DNA of 64,000 nt, from the NCBI RefSeq assembly GCF_034440735.1, contig NZ_CP140098.1, positions 916,501 through 980,500 of the forward strand, written 5' to 3'. The DNA is from Deinococcus sp. AB2017081. Lineage in GTDB: Bacteria; Deinococcota; Deinococci; Deinococcales; Deinococcaceae. The first letter of the stretch is position 1. Every line of letters begins with the position of its first letter. The notes below the pieces were generated by a model. It ran no database searches, was not told where the DNA came from, and saw nothing but the letters and a program-made list of their open reading frames with translations. Positions 52,946-61,567 of this stretch are shown here, in pieces. The position numbers and the translations under genes are program-made.

Positions 52946-54025
52946 TCAGGCGTCCGTGCCGAGGTGTGTTCTGGCCCACCCGTAGAACTCGGGCTTGTAG
53001 AACTCCAGCCGCACCTTCTTGTACTCCTTGGTCGAGTACAGGATGGCGTGATCCGTGCCCGGCACGACCTCCTGCTCGATGGCCTGGATCTTCCCGAAGG
53101 CCTCGTCCTTGCTGCGGCCGTGCACCATGGTGAAGATCGTGTACGGCCACTCCGGGTAGGTGGGCCGCAGGTAGCAGTGAGACACGGCCTTGAACTCGGC
53201 CATGCGCCGCCCGACCGCTGCCACGTCGTCCTGGGGCACCGCCCACACGCCCATGGCGTTGAAGGTGAAGCCCGCCTGCTGGTGGCGGAACACGGCCGAC
53301 ACGCGCCGCAGCGCCCCGGCCGCCTTCATCTTCTCGGCGTGCGCGGCGACCTCGTCAATGCTCAGGCCCAGCGCGGCGCAGGCGTCCGCGTAGGGTTCCT
53401 CGGTCACCGGCAGATCCTTCTGGAACTCCACCACGAAGGCGCGGTCAAGCTCGGTCACCGCGTAGCCGATGTTGCGCTGTTCGCTGGTGTACTGAGGCGC
53501 GGCCTTGGCGTTCCACGCCTCCTTGCCGGTCATGTCGAACTCCACCCCGATCTTGAACAGGTGCAGGGTGGGCATCAGGCGGGTCAGGCGCGCGCCGCTC
53601 AGCTCGTGCAGCTTCTGGACGTGGGCCTCCAGATCGCTCTCGGGCGGGACGGCGATCGTGTACCACAGGTTGAAATCGTGATTGCGGCGGTAGTTGTGGC
53701 TCACGCCGGGGTGCCCATTCACGACCGCTGCGCCAGCATCGAGCTGGTCGGCGTCGTGGACGGCTGCGACCAGGCTGCTCTGGTAGCCCAGGGTGCGCGT
53801 GTCGAAGATGGCGCTCACCTGCCGCAGCACGCCCTCGGCCTTGACCTCGCGCAGGATCGCCAGGGCCTCCTGCTCACTCAGCCCGACGTCCTGCGCGATC
53901 ACCGCGTACGGCCGCTGCACGATGGGAATATCGCGCTGGATGCGGTTCAGGAGCTGGTCGCGCGGGCTGGGGGGGGCCGGCTGGTCGCCCGTGGGCTGAC
54001 CAGTGGTGGGGACGGTGGCGGTCAT
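52946..54025 (-). CDS. Lrp/AsnC-type siroheme decarboxylase-like protein (AhbA-AhbB fusion)
   Basis: 359 residues made of two homologous halves, each a winged helix followed by an AsnC-like ligand domain: half one ~28-185 (QRDIPIVQRPYAVIAQDVGL, LRQVSAIFDTRTLGY, NLWYTIAVP), half two ~195-345 (QKDLPVTEEPYADACAALGL, LRRVSAVFRHQQAGFTFN, PYTIFTMVHG). The order and the motif L-R-R/Q-V-S-A-x-F are those of AhbA and AhbB, which remove two carboxyls from siroheme in the alternative heme or heme d1 route. Here both are fused in one chain. DNA regulation is an alternative role. The start is the ATG at 54025, 7 nt after TATGGT (leaderless). Confidence 0.85.
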   Translation of the reverse strand: MTATVPTTGQPTGDQPAPPSPRDQLLNRIQRDIPIVQRPYAVIAQDVGLSEQEALAILREVKAEGVLRQVSAIFDTRTLGYQSSLVAAVHDADQLDAGAAVVNGHPGVSHNYRRNHDFNLWYTIAVPPESDLEAHVQKLHELSGARLTRLMPTLHLFKIGVEFDMTGKEAWNAKAAPQYTSEQRNIGYAVTELDRAFVVEFQKDLPVTEEPYADACAALGLSIDEVAAHAEKMKAAGALRRVSAVFRHQQAGFTFNAMGVWAVPQDDVAAVGRRMAEFKAVSHCYLRPTYPEWPYTIFTMVHGRSKDEAFGKIQAIEQEVVPGTDHAILYSTKEYKKVRLEFYKPEFYGWARTHLGTDA

Positions 54026-54038
54026 GTCTAGCACCATA
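54026..54038 (-). promoter_or_regulatory. Leaderless promoter -10 of the AhbAB-like gene
   Basis: TATGGT at 54038-54033 (minus strand), 7 nt before the ATG at 54025. Confidence 0.6.
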
Positions 54039-54125
54039 CGCCCCCACCGCGCGGCGAAACGTCCCCGAACGAACGGTCAGGACGGAGCTGGCCCACCCGT
54101 GCCGTCGGCAGCGCACAATGACGGC

Positions 54126-54419
54126 ATGGTGACCGCAATCGTGATGGTTCAGGCCGAGCGCCACAGTATCCAGAGCACCGCCGAGGCGCTGGCCGGCGTG
54201 GATGGCGTCCGTGAGGTCTATTCCGTGACGGGGGAGTGGGACATCGTGGCTGTCCTGAAGCTGGCGCAGTACGAGGATCTGGACGACGTGGTGACCGGCG
54301 GTCTGCGCCGCGTGCCGGGCATCGTGCGCACCCAGACCATGCTGGCCTTCCGCACCTACAGCGAGGAACTGCTCGATCAGGGCTTCGGCGTGGGTCTGGA
54401 TGAGAGCCACAGCAGCTGA
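54126..54419 (+). CDS. Stand-alone Lrp/AsnC ligand-binding (RAM) domain protein
   Basis: 97 residues forming only the effector-binding half of an Lrp/AsnC regulator: VTAIVMVQAERHSIQSTAEAL, GVREVYSVTGEWDIVAVLKL and PGIVRTQTMLAFRTYSEE are the typical beta-alpha-beta-beta-alpha-beta order with the GD/WDI effector turn. There is no DNA-binding domain. Such proteins usually form decamers that bind amino acids and may modulate full-length Lrp proteins; the divergent AhbAB-like gene is itself of Lrp type. It starts at the ATG at 54126, with a weak CACAAT box 6 nt upstream. Confidence 0.85.
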   Translation: MVTAIVMVQAERHSIQSTAEALAGVDGVREVYSVTGEWDIVAVLKLAQYEDLDDVVTGGLRRVPGIVRTQTMLAFRTYSEELLDQGFGVGLDESHSS

Positions 54420-55135
54420 CGGGCCGGGCGCCACGGCCCTGCGCTGCCGGGAAGCGTGAACAGGTCGGCTGTGTCAGGGGCGGCGGCTTCCGGTGCCGGG
54501 TGGGAGAAGGCGACGTCCCCCCAGCCCCGGCGTCCTCAGGGGTCGGCGCCGCAGTCAGGAACTCGGGAGTTCGCCTGAGATGCAGTGACCTGTGGTCTGA
54601 CAGCGGTGTTCAGTTCCGCCCCGGGGCGGAACTGATGCCCCAGGGCTCCACTTCCAACCGCTGCCTTATCAGGGACTCGCTCCGCTCGTTTCAGAGGCAG
54701 TGAGGGCACTCCTCATTCCCTCTGAACTCTGCTGTGACAGCACGGTGATCTGCCAGATCCCCATGGTCACCGTCCGTACCATCGGCATGGGGATTGACTG
54801 GCTCCCGGCGGAGTTCAAGGCCGGCCGCCCGGAGTGCATCGGACGCCGTGAATGGCTGGATGTCTTGATGTTCTGTAGTTTCACCGGTGCCGCTTCATGG
54901 TCGGGCACTGGCGAGACTTGATAGGTTCAGATGCGGTCAATCATGGCGGGGTGCCTGGCATGCTGGTTCCGCAGTGATATTCACGAAGTCGGCAGATCTC
55001 TGCGGGCGCGTGCCAGATCCCCGATTCCACGGCTCTCCCGGTGATTCTCCTGACTCCCGTTTCCTCGATGTATGACGCAGCCCCTTTACAGCTAAGGCGG
55101 TTCGTGCTCATACTCTGGAACGGAGGATTGACAAC
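54420..55135. other. Gene-poor region with repeats and palindromes
   Basis: 716 bases where I find no convincing gene. It holds repeat family 2 copy B (54599-54696), a perfect 24-bp palindrome at 54611-54634, and the 9-bp inverted repeat ATCCCCATG (54756-54764) / CATGGGGAT (54787-54795). TGCCAGATCCCC occurs twice (near 54751 and 55009). A 73-codon open frame at 54700-54921 is possible but has no ribosome binding site and overlaps the repeats. The last ~60 bases carry the promoter and ribosome binding site of the 144-residue gene. Confidence 0.6.
54599..54696. repeat. Dispersed repeat, family 2, copy B
   Basis: GACAGCGGT (54599-54607) opens the element, as at 37646. A perfect 24-bp palindrome follows (54611-54634), then AACCGCTG (54656-54663), and GACTCGCTCCGCTCG (54674-54688), which differs from 37721-37735 at one base. 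Copies A and B share the ends and have different interior hairpins. Confidence 0.65.
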
Positions 55136-55570
55136 ATGGCTTATCGGAAACTCAGTGAACAGGTACATAAACTCAGCAACGCACAACGCAGTGATTCCTT
55201 TGTGAAGGCGTTCCGTGACGCGGTCCGCGATGGACAGTTCGAGGCCGCCTACATGCCCGAGCGCTTCACCCTGCCCAAGCAGTTCAGCCGGCGCGGCTCG
55301 GAAGGCACGTACCAGCGCGACGCCAAGGAGATGCTGTTCGACGCCACGCCTGCCTTCGAGAAGTGGTTCGAGCAGACCAACCGCGAACTGGCCGCCGCGC
55401 GCAAGGGTGGCAGCATCAAGCCCACGCTGGAGGCCGTCGAGGCCGGTCTGGTGGACTTCAAGGCCATGGCTGCCGAGACCCGCAAGAAGATGCAGGCCAG
55501 CTACACCAAGGGCCAGGCCCTGGGCAAGAGCCGCGCCAAGGGTGCGGGCACCAAGGGCAAGCGCAAGTAA
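55136..55570 (+). CDS. Hypothetical basic protein
   Basis: 144-residue soluble protein that I cannot assign. Mostly helical (SEQVHKLSNAQRSDSFVKAF, RDGQFEAAYMPERFTLP, AFEKWFEQTNRELAAARKGG). The last ~25 residues are a Lys/Gly/Ala tail (GKSRAKGAGTKGKRK) of the type seen in nucleic-acid-binding proteins. GGAACGGAGG upstream of the ATG at 55136 is a strong ribosome binding site, and a strong terminator follows, so it is a well-defended single-gene unit and probably well expressed. Confidence 0.75.
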   Translation: MAYRKLSEQVHKLSNAQRSDSFVKAFRDAVRDGQFEAAYMPERFTLPKQFSRRGSEGTYQRDAKEMLFDATPAFEKWFEQTNRELAAARKGGSIKPTLEAVEAGLVDFKAMAAETRKKMQASYTKGQALGKSRAKGAGTKGKRK

Positions 55571-55581
55571 CGTTCAGGTGG

Positions 55582-55615
55582 CAGGCGGCGGGGCCCACGC
55601 AGGCCCCGCCGCCTG
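55582..55615 (+). terminator. Terminator after the 144-residue gene
   Basis: Perfect 14-bp stem (55582-55595 with 55602-55615), loop CACGCA, followed by TTCTC. Confidence 0.85.
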
Positions 55616-55638
55616 TTCTCATTCGTGCCCCGGACAGG

Positions 55639-55651
55639 TATTGTCCCTGGC
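55639..55651 (+). promoter_or_regulatory. Leaderless promoter -10 of gmk
   Basis: TATTGT at 55639-55644, 7 nt before the ATG at 55652. Confidence 0.6.
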
Positions 55652-56365
<714 letters not shown>

Positions 56366-56367
56366 TC

Positions 56368-56898
56368 ATGCCGCTGGCCCTCGTGCAGGGCGACATCGCC
56401 GCGCAGACCACGGACGTGATCGTCACGGCCGCCAATGCCCAGCTGATGGGCGGCGGCGGTGTGGACGGCGTGATCCACCGCGCCGCCGGGCCGGAACTGC
56501 TGCGGGCCATCCGGGAGATCGGTGGCACCCCCACCGGAACCGCCGTCATCACCCCGGCCTTCGGGCTGGAAGCACAGGGCGTGAAGGCTGTGATCCATGC
56601 CGTCGGCCCCATCTGGCGGGGTGGGGCAGGGGGCGAGGCGGGGCTGCTGGCCGGGGCGTACCGCGCCAGTCTGGAATTCACTGTCCAGGGCGGCTATTCC
56701 TCGGTCGCCTTCCCGGCGATCAGCACCGGGGTGTACGGCTATCCGCTGGAGCAGGCGGCCGGGGTCGCCCTGAGGACGATCCGAGATGTTCTGACCACCC
56801 ATCCGGAGCTGGACGTGCGTGTGGTGCTGTACGACCGGGGCGCCCTGAACGTCTTTCAACGGGTGCTGGAGCGGCTGGACGCACATCCGGGTGCATAA
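56368..56898 (+). CDS. Macro domain protein (ADP-ribose/O-acetyl-ADP-ribose hydrolase type)
   Basis: 176 residues, a single macro domain. [18 protein letters not shown] (~6-23), [18 protein letters not shown] (~28-45) and [17 protein letters not shown] (~113-129) are the ADP-ribose pocket of the MacroD/YmdB group, which removes ADP-ribose from proteins or deacetylates O-acetyl-ADP-ribose. The catalytic Asn and Asp of NAxxxxGGGGVDG are present. The gene is only 2 nt after gmk, so coexpressed with a GDP-forming enzyme. Confidence 0.92.
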   Translation: MPLALVQGDIAAQTTDVIVTAANAQLMGGGGVDGVIHRAAGPELLRAIREIGGTPTGTAVITPAFGLEAQGVKAVIHAVGPIWRGGAGGEAGLLAGAYRASLEFTVQGGYSSVAFPAISTGVYGYPLEQAAGVALRTIRDVLTTHPELDVRVVLYDRGALNVFQRVLERLDAHPGA

Positions 56899-56899
56899 G

Positions 56900-56963
56900 T
56901 TGCGTCTGGACGCATACCGCGCTATATTCTCCCAATCACCGCCCAAGAGGGCGGATTTTTTAT
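56900..56963 (+). promoter_or_regulatory. Promoter-terminator module, copy 1
   Basis: TTGCGT (56900-56905), 17-bp spacer, TATATT (56923-56928), then almost at once an intrinsic terminator: CCGCCC-AAGA-GGGCGG (56939-56954) and a U-tract. A transcript from this promoter would be only about 30 nt. It is homologous to copy 2 at 57056. Confidence 0.75.
56939..56963 (+). terminator. Intrinsic terminator, gmk-macro operon side
   Basis: 6-bp GC stem (56939-56944 with 56949-56954), AAGA tetraloop, ATTTTTTATT. It would also end the gmk-macro-domain transcript. Confidence 0.9.
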
Positions 56964-57055
56964 TGCCGGGTTGTGCCGGAGATATGCAGCAGCCTGATTT
57001 CAGCGCCGGATCAAACGTCGTCCCAGACAGTGTGTTCCAGATGCCCTGCATGAAT

Positions 57056-57121
57056 TTGACTTCCGCTGAATTCCGCGCTATCTTTTTCATATCACCGCCG
57101 AAGAAGGCGGGTTTTTTATTT
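57056..57121 (+). promoter_or_regulatory. Promoter-terminator module, copy 2
   Basis: TTGACT (57056-57061), 17-bp spacer, TATCTT (57079-57084), then the terminator 57095-57120. Spacer ends (CCGCGC) and the ATCACCGCC stretch before the stem match copy 1. The interval between copies (56964-57055) holds no gene. Confidence 0.75.
57095..57120 (+). terminator. Intrinsic terminator, copy 2
   Basis: CCGCC (57095-57099) with GGCGG (57106-57110), then GTTTTTTATTTT. Confidence 0.9.
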
Positions 57122-57197
57122 TCGGCCTGCTGACTGCGTTAAGGCGTCCTGAGGCCCCCGCCATCCGCGCCCTGCTCCCCACGCGCAAGCTGGGAGC

Positions 57198-57374
57198 ATG
57201 AGCGACGAGCAGAAGACCGGCTACGACCCCGCCAACACGTCCCCCGCCGAGGGCCAGAGCCGCGAGATTCCCGCCGCCGACCGGGGCAAGGATCCCAATA
57301 TCGATCCCGCCGCCAAGCCCGAACCCGCCGAGGGGGGCCGGGACGAGGTCGAGGACAGCGCCAGCGGCCAGTAG
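57198..57374 (+). CDS. Small acidic disordered protein
   Basis: 58-residue protein too short for routine gene calling: MSDEQKTGYDPANTSPAEGQ, then a Pro/Ala/Glu/Asp-rich stretch ending DEVEDSASGQ. It has no hydrophobic core, no Cys and no Trp, so it must be disordered in solution, like the small hydrophilic proteins linked to desiccation tolerance. GGGAGC before the ATG at 57198 is a ribosome binding site. It ends 3 nt before the GTG of the endonuclease III gene, so the pair is likely an operon. Function unknown. Confidence 0.6.
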   Translation: MSDEQKTGYDPANTSPAEGQSREIPAADRGKDPNIDPAAKPEPAEGGRDEVEDSASGQ

Positions 57375-57377
57375 GCC

Positions 57378-58103
57378 GTGACCGCCGAGAGTGTTCTGAA
57401 CGTGGCCCGTCCGGACGTGGAGCGGGCCGAACTGCTGGTGTGGTTGAAGGACACGCTGCGGGCCGAGTACGGCGAGCGGGGACTCGACTCCCGGCGCGAG
57501 CCCATGCACGAGCTGATCAGCACCATCCTGTCGCAGCGCACCACCCACGCCGACGAGGAAGCCGCGTATCAGGAACTGCGCGAACTGGGCGACTGGGACG
57601 CGATCATCGCCGCGCCGACCGAGCAGGTCGCCCACGCGATCCGCCGCTCGCAGTACCCCGAGAGCAAGGCCCCCCGGATTCAGCAGACGCTGGTGGCCCT
57701 GCGCGACTCGCCCGGCGGCTACAGCCTGGAGTTCCTGCGGGACATGCCGGTCAAGGACGCCCTGAAATTCCTGACTGATCTGCCCGGCGTGGGCATCAAG
57801 ACGGCCAGTTTAGTCCTGCTGTTCAACTATGCCCGGCCGGTGTTTCCCGTCGATACCCACGTCCACCGCGTCACCACCCGGGTCGGCGCGATCCCGAAGA
57901 TGGGCGAGCAGGCCGCGCACCGTGCCCTGCTGAAGCTCCTGCCGGCCGATCCCCCGTTCCTGTACGAACTGCACGTGAATCTGCTCCGGCATGGCCAGCG
58001 GGTGTGTTCGTGGACGGCCCCGAAGTGCGGCGTCTGCGTGCTGCGGGAGCGCTGTGACGCCTACGCCACGTATGGCGGCAAGGTGCCGAGCTGGAAGGCC
58101 TGA
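57378..58103 (+). CDS. Endonuclease III family DNA glycosylase
   Basis: 241 residues; removes oxidised pyrimidines from DNA and cuts the abasic site (base excision repair). The helix-hairpin-helix LPGVGIKTASLVL (~134-146) contains the catalytic Lys, and FPVDTHVHRV (~156-165) the catalytic Asp. The [4Fe-4S] ligands are CSWTAPKCGVCVLRERC (C-x6-C-x2-C-x5-C, ~212-228). The N-terminal ~30 residues are an extension relative to E. coli Nth. D. radiodurans has several Nth paralogues; which one this matches is not decided here, so no symbol is given. It starts with the GTG at 57378. Confidence 0.92.
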   Translation: MTAESVLNVARPDVERAELLVWLKDTLRAEYGERGLDSRREPMHELISTILSQRTTHADEEAAYQELRELGDWDAIIAAPTEQVAHAIRRSQYPESKAPRIQQTLVALRDSPGGYSLEFLRDMPVKDALKFLTDLPGVGIKTASLVLLFNYARPVFPVDTHVHRVTTRVGAIPKMGEQAAHRALLKLLPADPPFLYELHVNLLRHGQRVCSWTAPKCGVCVLRERCDAYATYGGKVPSWKA

Positions 58104-58119
58104 ACACATTCCTTCGACA

Positions 58120-59205
58120 TCACTCCTGATCCTCTGCCGCTGTCGAGGGCTGCTGCCGCAGGTCGTGGGGAGTCCGGCCCGTCCAGTTCCGCACGGCGCG
58201 GCGCAGGCTGCGGGCGTCGCTGTAACCCAGTTCGTGGGCGATGTGATCGGTCGAGGCCCCGGACGAGGTCAGCCACTCCTGCGCCTGATCGGAGAGCACC
58301 TCGGCACGGAGGGCGCGGAAGGACGTGCCCAGGCGGGCCAGGCGGTGGCGGACGGTTCGTGGGTGCAGGCCCAGCACGGCGGCCACGTCCGTCAGGTGCC
58401 GGGCGTCGGCAGGCTGCTGGCGCAGGCAGTCGCGCACCTGGGCGTCGAAGGTGTGGCCGGCCCGCTGCGCCTCGCCGTAGCTCAGGCGCTCGCACCACGC
58501 CACGGCGTCCCGGTGGGCGGCCGGATCGGCGCGGAGGAGCGGAAGGGGAAACCACCAGGCCGGCACCACAGTCACGTGTCCGGGTGCGCCCAGCGTGATG
58601 TCCCCGAACGCAGCGTGATAGCGCCGCTGCGTGTCCGGCGGCAGGGCCGGGGAGGTCAGTTCAGTGCGGGTCGGCCGCAGGTCGCGGCCGGTCTCCTGCC
58701 GCAGGATCGCGATCAGGCTGGCCAGGAATTCCTCGATCAGGAAGCGCTCGACGTCCGTATGCAGAGCGACTCCGGACTGCAGGTGCAGGTGCACGTCGTC
58801 ACCGACGGTCTCGGCGTGCAGCAGCAGGGGCGTTCCGATCAGGCGCTGGTAGTGCAGGCCGACCCGGAAGGCCTCGCCCAGGGTGGCGCTGGTCATCATG
58901 GCGAAGCCCGCCGGGCCGAAGGAGCTGAGCGTCTGCGTGCGGCCGATGTCGATGCCCAGGGCGCTGGAGCGGCTGCCGTGCAGGGCCGTGCGGATCAGCG
59001 TGTTCACGTGAAACGCGCCCAGCAGCGGCACGGTCTTCAGGGCGTCGGCATCCGAGCGCCAGCGCGCCAGGTCGCCGGCCAGCGGGTGGGTGTCCGGTAC
59101 GTCTCCAGCGGCCTGGAGCAGCGCCCGCCACAGCACCGGGGCGAACCGCAGGGGCCGGCCGGCGGTGCCCCCCGGTTCGCGCTGCAGCCGCGGATCCTTG
59201 CCCAT
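58120..59205 (-). CDS. AraC family regulator, VirS/OruR-like
   Basis: 361 residues. An N-terminal ~210-residue Arabinose_bd-type domain (ALGIDIGRTQTLSSFGPAGF, LGEAFRVGLHYQRLIGTPLL) and a C-terminal AraC helix-turn-helix pair (LTDVAAVLGLHPRTVRHRLA and STDHIAHELGYSDARSLRRAVRNWTG, ~275-345). This domain pair is that of VirS/OruR/MmsR-type activators. The start is the ATG at 59205 (MGKDPRLQREPGG). It is divergent from the FMO-SDR-MFS operon, 104 bp away, and probably activates it. Confidence 0.88.
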   Translation of the reverse strand: MGKDPRLQREPGGTAGRPLRFAPVLWRALLQAAGDVPDTHPLAGDLARWRSDADALKTVPLLGAFHVNTLIRTALHGSRSSALGIDIGRTQTLSSFGPAGFAMMTSATLGEAFRVGLHYQRLIGTPLLLHAETVGDDVHLHLQSGVALHTDVERFLIEEFLASLIAILRQETGRDLRPTRTELTSPALPPDTQRRYHAAFGDITLGAPGHVTVVPAWWFPLPLLRADPAAHRDAVAWCERLSYGEAQRAGHTFDAQVRDCLRQQPADARHLTDVAAVLGLHPRTVRHRLARLGTSFRALRAEVLSDQAQEWLTSSGASTDHIAHELGYSDARSLRRAVRNWTGRTPHDLRQQPSTAAEDQE

Positions 59206-59309
59206 TCTGTCCCCCCTGCACACCACTTTAACCCTGGGCAGGGCCACGGGGCCATGGTTCCATGACGCCAGTCCACGCGCCCTGACACGGCGTGTACGAA
59301 GGAGATGGC

Positions 59310-60677
59310 ATGACCGAACGAACCTTCTGCATCATCGGTGCCGGGCCGTGTGGTCTGGCCCTGGCCCGCGCCTTCCGGAAGGCGGGTATCCGCTACGACC
59401 ACGTCGAGCGGCATTCGGATGTCGGCGGCATCTGGGACATCGACAATCCCGGTTCGCCCATGTACCGCAGCGCCCACTTCATCTCGTCCAAGACCCAGTC
59501 GCATTTCCTGGGCTTCCCCATGACGGCCGACTACCCGGACTACCCGTCGAACACGCAGATCCTGGCGTACCTGCGGTCGTTCGCGCGGACATTCGGCCTG
59601 TACGACCACATCCGCTTCGGGGTGGGCGTGGTGGATGTCCAGCAGGTCAGCGGCGGCTGGCAGGTGGCGTTCTCGGACGGCGAGACCCGGACGTATGCCG
59701 GCGTGATCTGCGCCACGGGCACCAACTGGGAGCCGCAGGTGCCGCGCTTTGAAGGGGAGTTCTCGGGAGACCTGCGCCACAGCGTGACCTACACCTCGCC
59801 GGACGAATTCCGGGGCAAGAAGGTGCTGATCGTCGGGGCGGGCAACTCGGGCTGCGACATCGCCTGCGACGCGGCCCGCAACGCGAGCGCGGCCTTCATC
59901 AGCATGCGGCGCGGGTACCATTTCATCCCCAAGCGCGTCTTCGGGCAGCCCTCGGACGCCTTTGCGGCGAATGGCCCGCACCTGCCGGCGGCGCTGGAAC
60001 GGCCCATCATGCAGGGGCTGCTGCGGCTGCTGGTGGGCGACCTGACGCGGGTGGGCCTGCCGAAACCGGATCACCGCCTGTTCGAGTCGCACCCGATCAT
60101 GAACGACCAGCTGATCCACCACCTCGCGCACGGCGATATCCGGGTCAAACCCGACGTCGAGCGCTTCGACGGCCTGGACGTCGTCTTCCGCGACGGCACG
60201 CGCGAGGCCATCGACGTGGTCATCTGTGCGACCGGCTACACCATGAACATCCCGTACGCCCGGCGCTACTTCCAGTGGAAGTCCGAGCGCCCGGAGCTGT
60301 ACCTGACCATCTTCAACCGCGAGCACCACAACCTGTTCGGGCTGGGCTACCTGGAGACCGACGGCGCGCTGTACGACCTGGCCGACTGGATGGCGCACCT
60401 GCTCACCCGCTACCTGCTGACCCAGGCGGCGTCCCCGGACGCTCCCCAGCCCTTCGACACGCTGATCCGCGACGACCGCACCGATCTGTCGGGTGGCCCG
60501 CATGTCGACAGCCCGCGCCACGCCCTGTACGTCCAGCGCCGGGCGTACCTGAAGCACCTGCGGGCGCTGTGCCGGCGGGTCGGCTGGCCCGAGCCCGACG
60601 CACATGCACTCGCCGTGCCTGTCACCGCCCCGCGCCCCCTGCCCGGCGGCGCGACCGGCCAGCAGGTGGGCGCATGA
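59310..60677 (+). CDS. Flavin-containing monooxygenase
   Basis: 455 residues; FAD/NADPH-dependent oxygenation of a soft nucleophile or ketone. FAD site IIGAGPCGLALA (~8-19), GGIWDID (~41-47), the FMO fingerprint FSGDLRHSVTY (FxGxxxHxxxY, ~158), NADP site VLIVGAGNSGCDIA (~174-187), and the ATG-type motif DVVICATGY (~310). AAGGAGATGGC is a good ribosome binding site for the ATG at 59310. The stop overlaps the next start (ATGA). MymA-type monooxygenases in mycobacteria share this setting with a VirS regulator. Confidence 0.9.
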   Translation: MTERTFCIIGAGPCGLALARAFRKAGIRYDHVERHSDVGGIWDIDNPGSPMYRSAHFISSKTQSHFLGFPMTADYPDYPSNTQILAYLRSFARTFGLYDHIRFGVGVVDVQQVSGGWQVAFSDGETRTYAGVICATGTNWEPQVPRFEGEFSGDLRHSVTYTSPDEFRGKKVLIVGAGNSGCDIACDAARNASAAFISMRRGYHFIPKRVFGQPSDAFAANGPHLPAALERPIMQGLLRLLVGDLTRVGLPKPDHRLFESHPIMNDQLIHHLAHGDIRVKPDVERFDGLDVVFRDGTREAIDVVICATGYTMNIPYARRYFQWKSERPELYLTIFNREHHNLFGLGYLETDGALYDLADWMAHLLTRYLLTQAASPDAPQPFDTLIRDDRTDLSGGPHVDSPRHALYVQRRAYLKHLRALCRRVGWPEPDAHALAVPVTAPRPLPGGATGQQVGA

Positions 60678-61567
60678 CGGCCACGCGGAACCCGGCCGGG
60701 TGGGTCGCGGTGCTGACCGGCGCGGCCGGCGCCATCGGGGCCGAGATCGCCGTGGCGCTGGACGCCGCCGGGGCGCGGCTGGCCCTGGTCGATCTGAACC
60801 GGGAGGCGCTGGAGAGGGTGCAGGATCGCCTGAGCCGCCCGGCGCAGCTGATCGTGGCCGACCTGACCCGCCCCGAGGACATCGGGCGCATCCGCGCCGA
60901 GGTGATTGGCCACCACGGGGCCTGCCACCTGCTGATCAACAACGCGGGTGTCGTGATGGTGGAGGCCTTCGAGCGCAGCACCCCGGAGACCATAGAGACG
61001 GAGCTGCGCGTGAACCTCCTGGCCCCAGCCCTGCTGAGCCGCGAGTTCTTCCCGTGGCTGTGCCTGGGCTTCCAGAGTGGTCGCCACACCGAGCGCGGTC
61101 AGATCGTGAACATCGTGTCGATGGCGAGCATCGTGCCCATCGCGGAGAGCGCGGTCTACACGGCCTCCAAGTTCGGTCTGCGCGGCCTGATGCTGGCCCT
61201 GCACCAGCGCTTCGCGGCGCGGGGCGTGCACGTGAGCAGCATCCTGCCGGGGGCGGTCGATACCGGCATGCTGCGCCACGAGGCCACCCACGGCGGTTCG
61301 GCGCTGAACTTCCTGAGCGAGCCGCAGACCGCCCGGCAGATCGCCCAGGCGGTCATGAAGACCATCGCGCGGCCCCGGGTCGAGCGCTACGTGCCCATGT
61401 CGGACGGCGTGTCCGGCCTGCTGGTCATGCTGTTCCCGGGCCTGCTGTCCCGCCTGACCCCCCTGATGAGCGTGCTGGGCGAACGCGGCCGCCAGCGCTA
61501 CCTGCGAACACGCGGCCTGGTGGCCGTCACGCCGCGCGACACGACCGGGCCGGTCACGCGGCCATGA
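60674..61567 (+). CDS. SDR family oxidoreductase (second gene of FMO operon)
   Basis: 297 residues. TGAAGAIG (~15-22), NNAG (~92-95), the catalytic Ser in IVSMASIVP and YTASK as YxxxK (~160). The C-terminal ~40 residues form a hydrophobic patch (GLLVMLFPGLLSRLTPLMSVLG) that could associate with membrane or lipid substrates. It starts at the ATG at 60674, overlapping the FMO stop. A dehydrogenase acting on the FMO product or on its alcohol precursor is the likely role. Confidence 0.88.
   Translation: MTATRNPAGWVAVLTGAAGAIGAEIAVALDAAGARLALVDLNREALERVQDRLSRPAQLIVADLTRPEDIGRIRAEVIGHHGACHLLINNAGVVMVEAFERSTPETIETELRVNLLAPALLSREFFPWLCLGFQSGRHTERGQIVNIVSMASIVPIAESAVYTASKFGLRGLMLALHQRFAARGVHVSSILPGAVDTGMLRHEATHGGSALNFLSEPQTARQIAQAVMKTIARPRVERYVPMSDGVSGLLVMLFPGLLSRLTPLMSVLGERGRQRYLRTRGLVAVTPRDTTGPVTRP

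Noticed and set aside
54700..54921. 73-codon open frame in the gene desert, and an overlapping minus-strand frame at 54669-54908
   Set aside because: No ribosome binding site or leaderless box, overlap with inverted repeats, no recognisable protein features.
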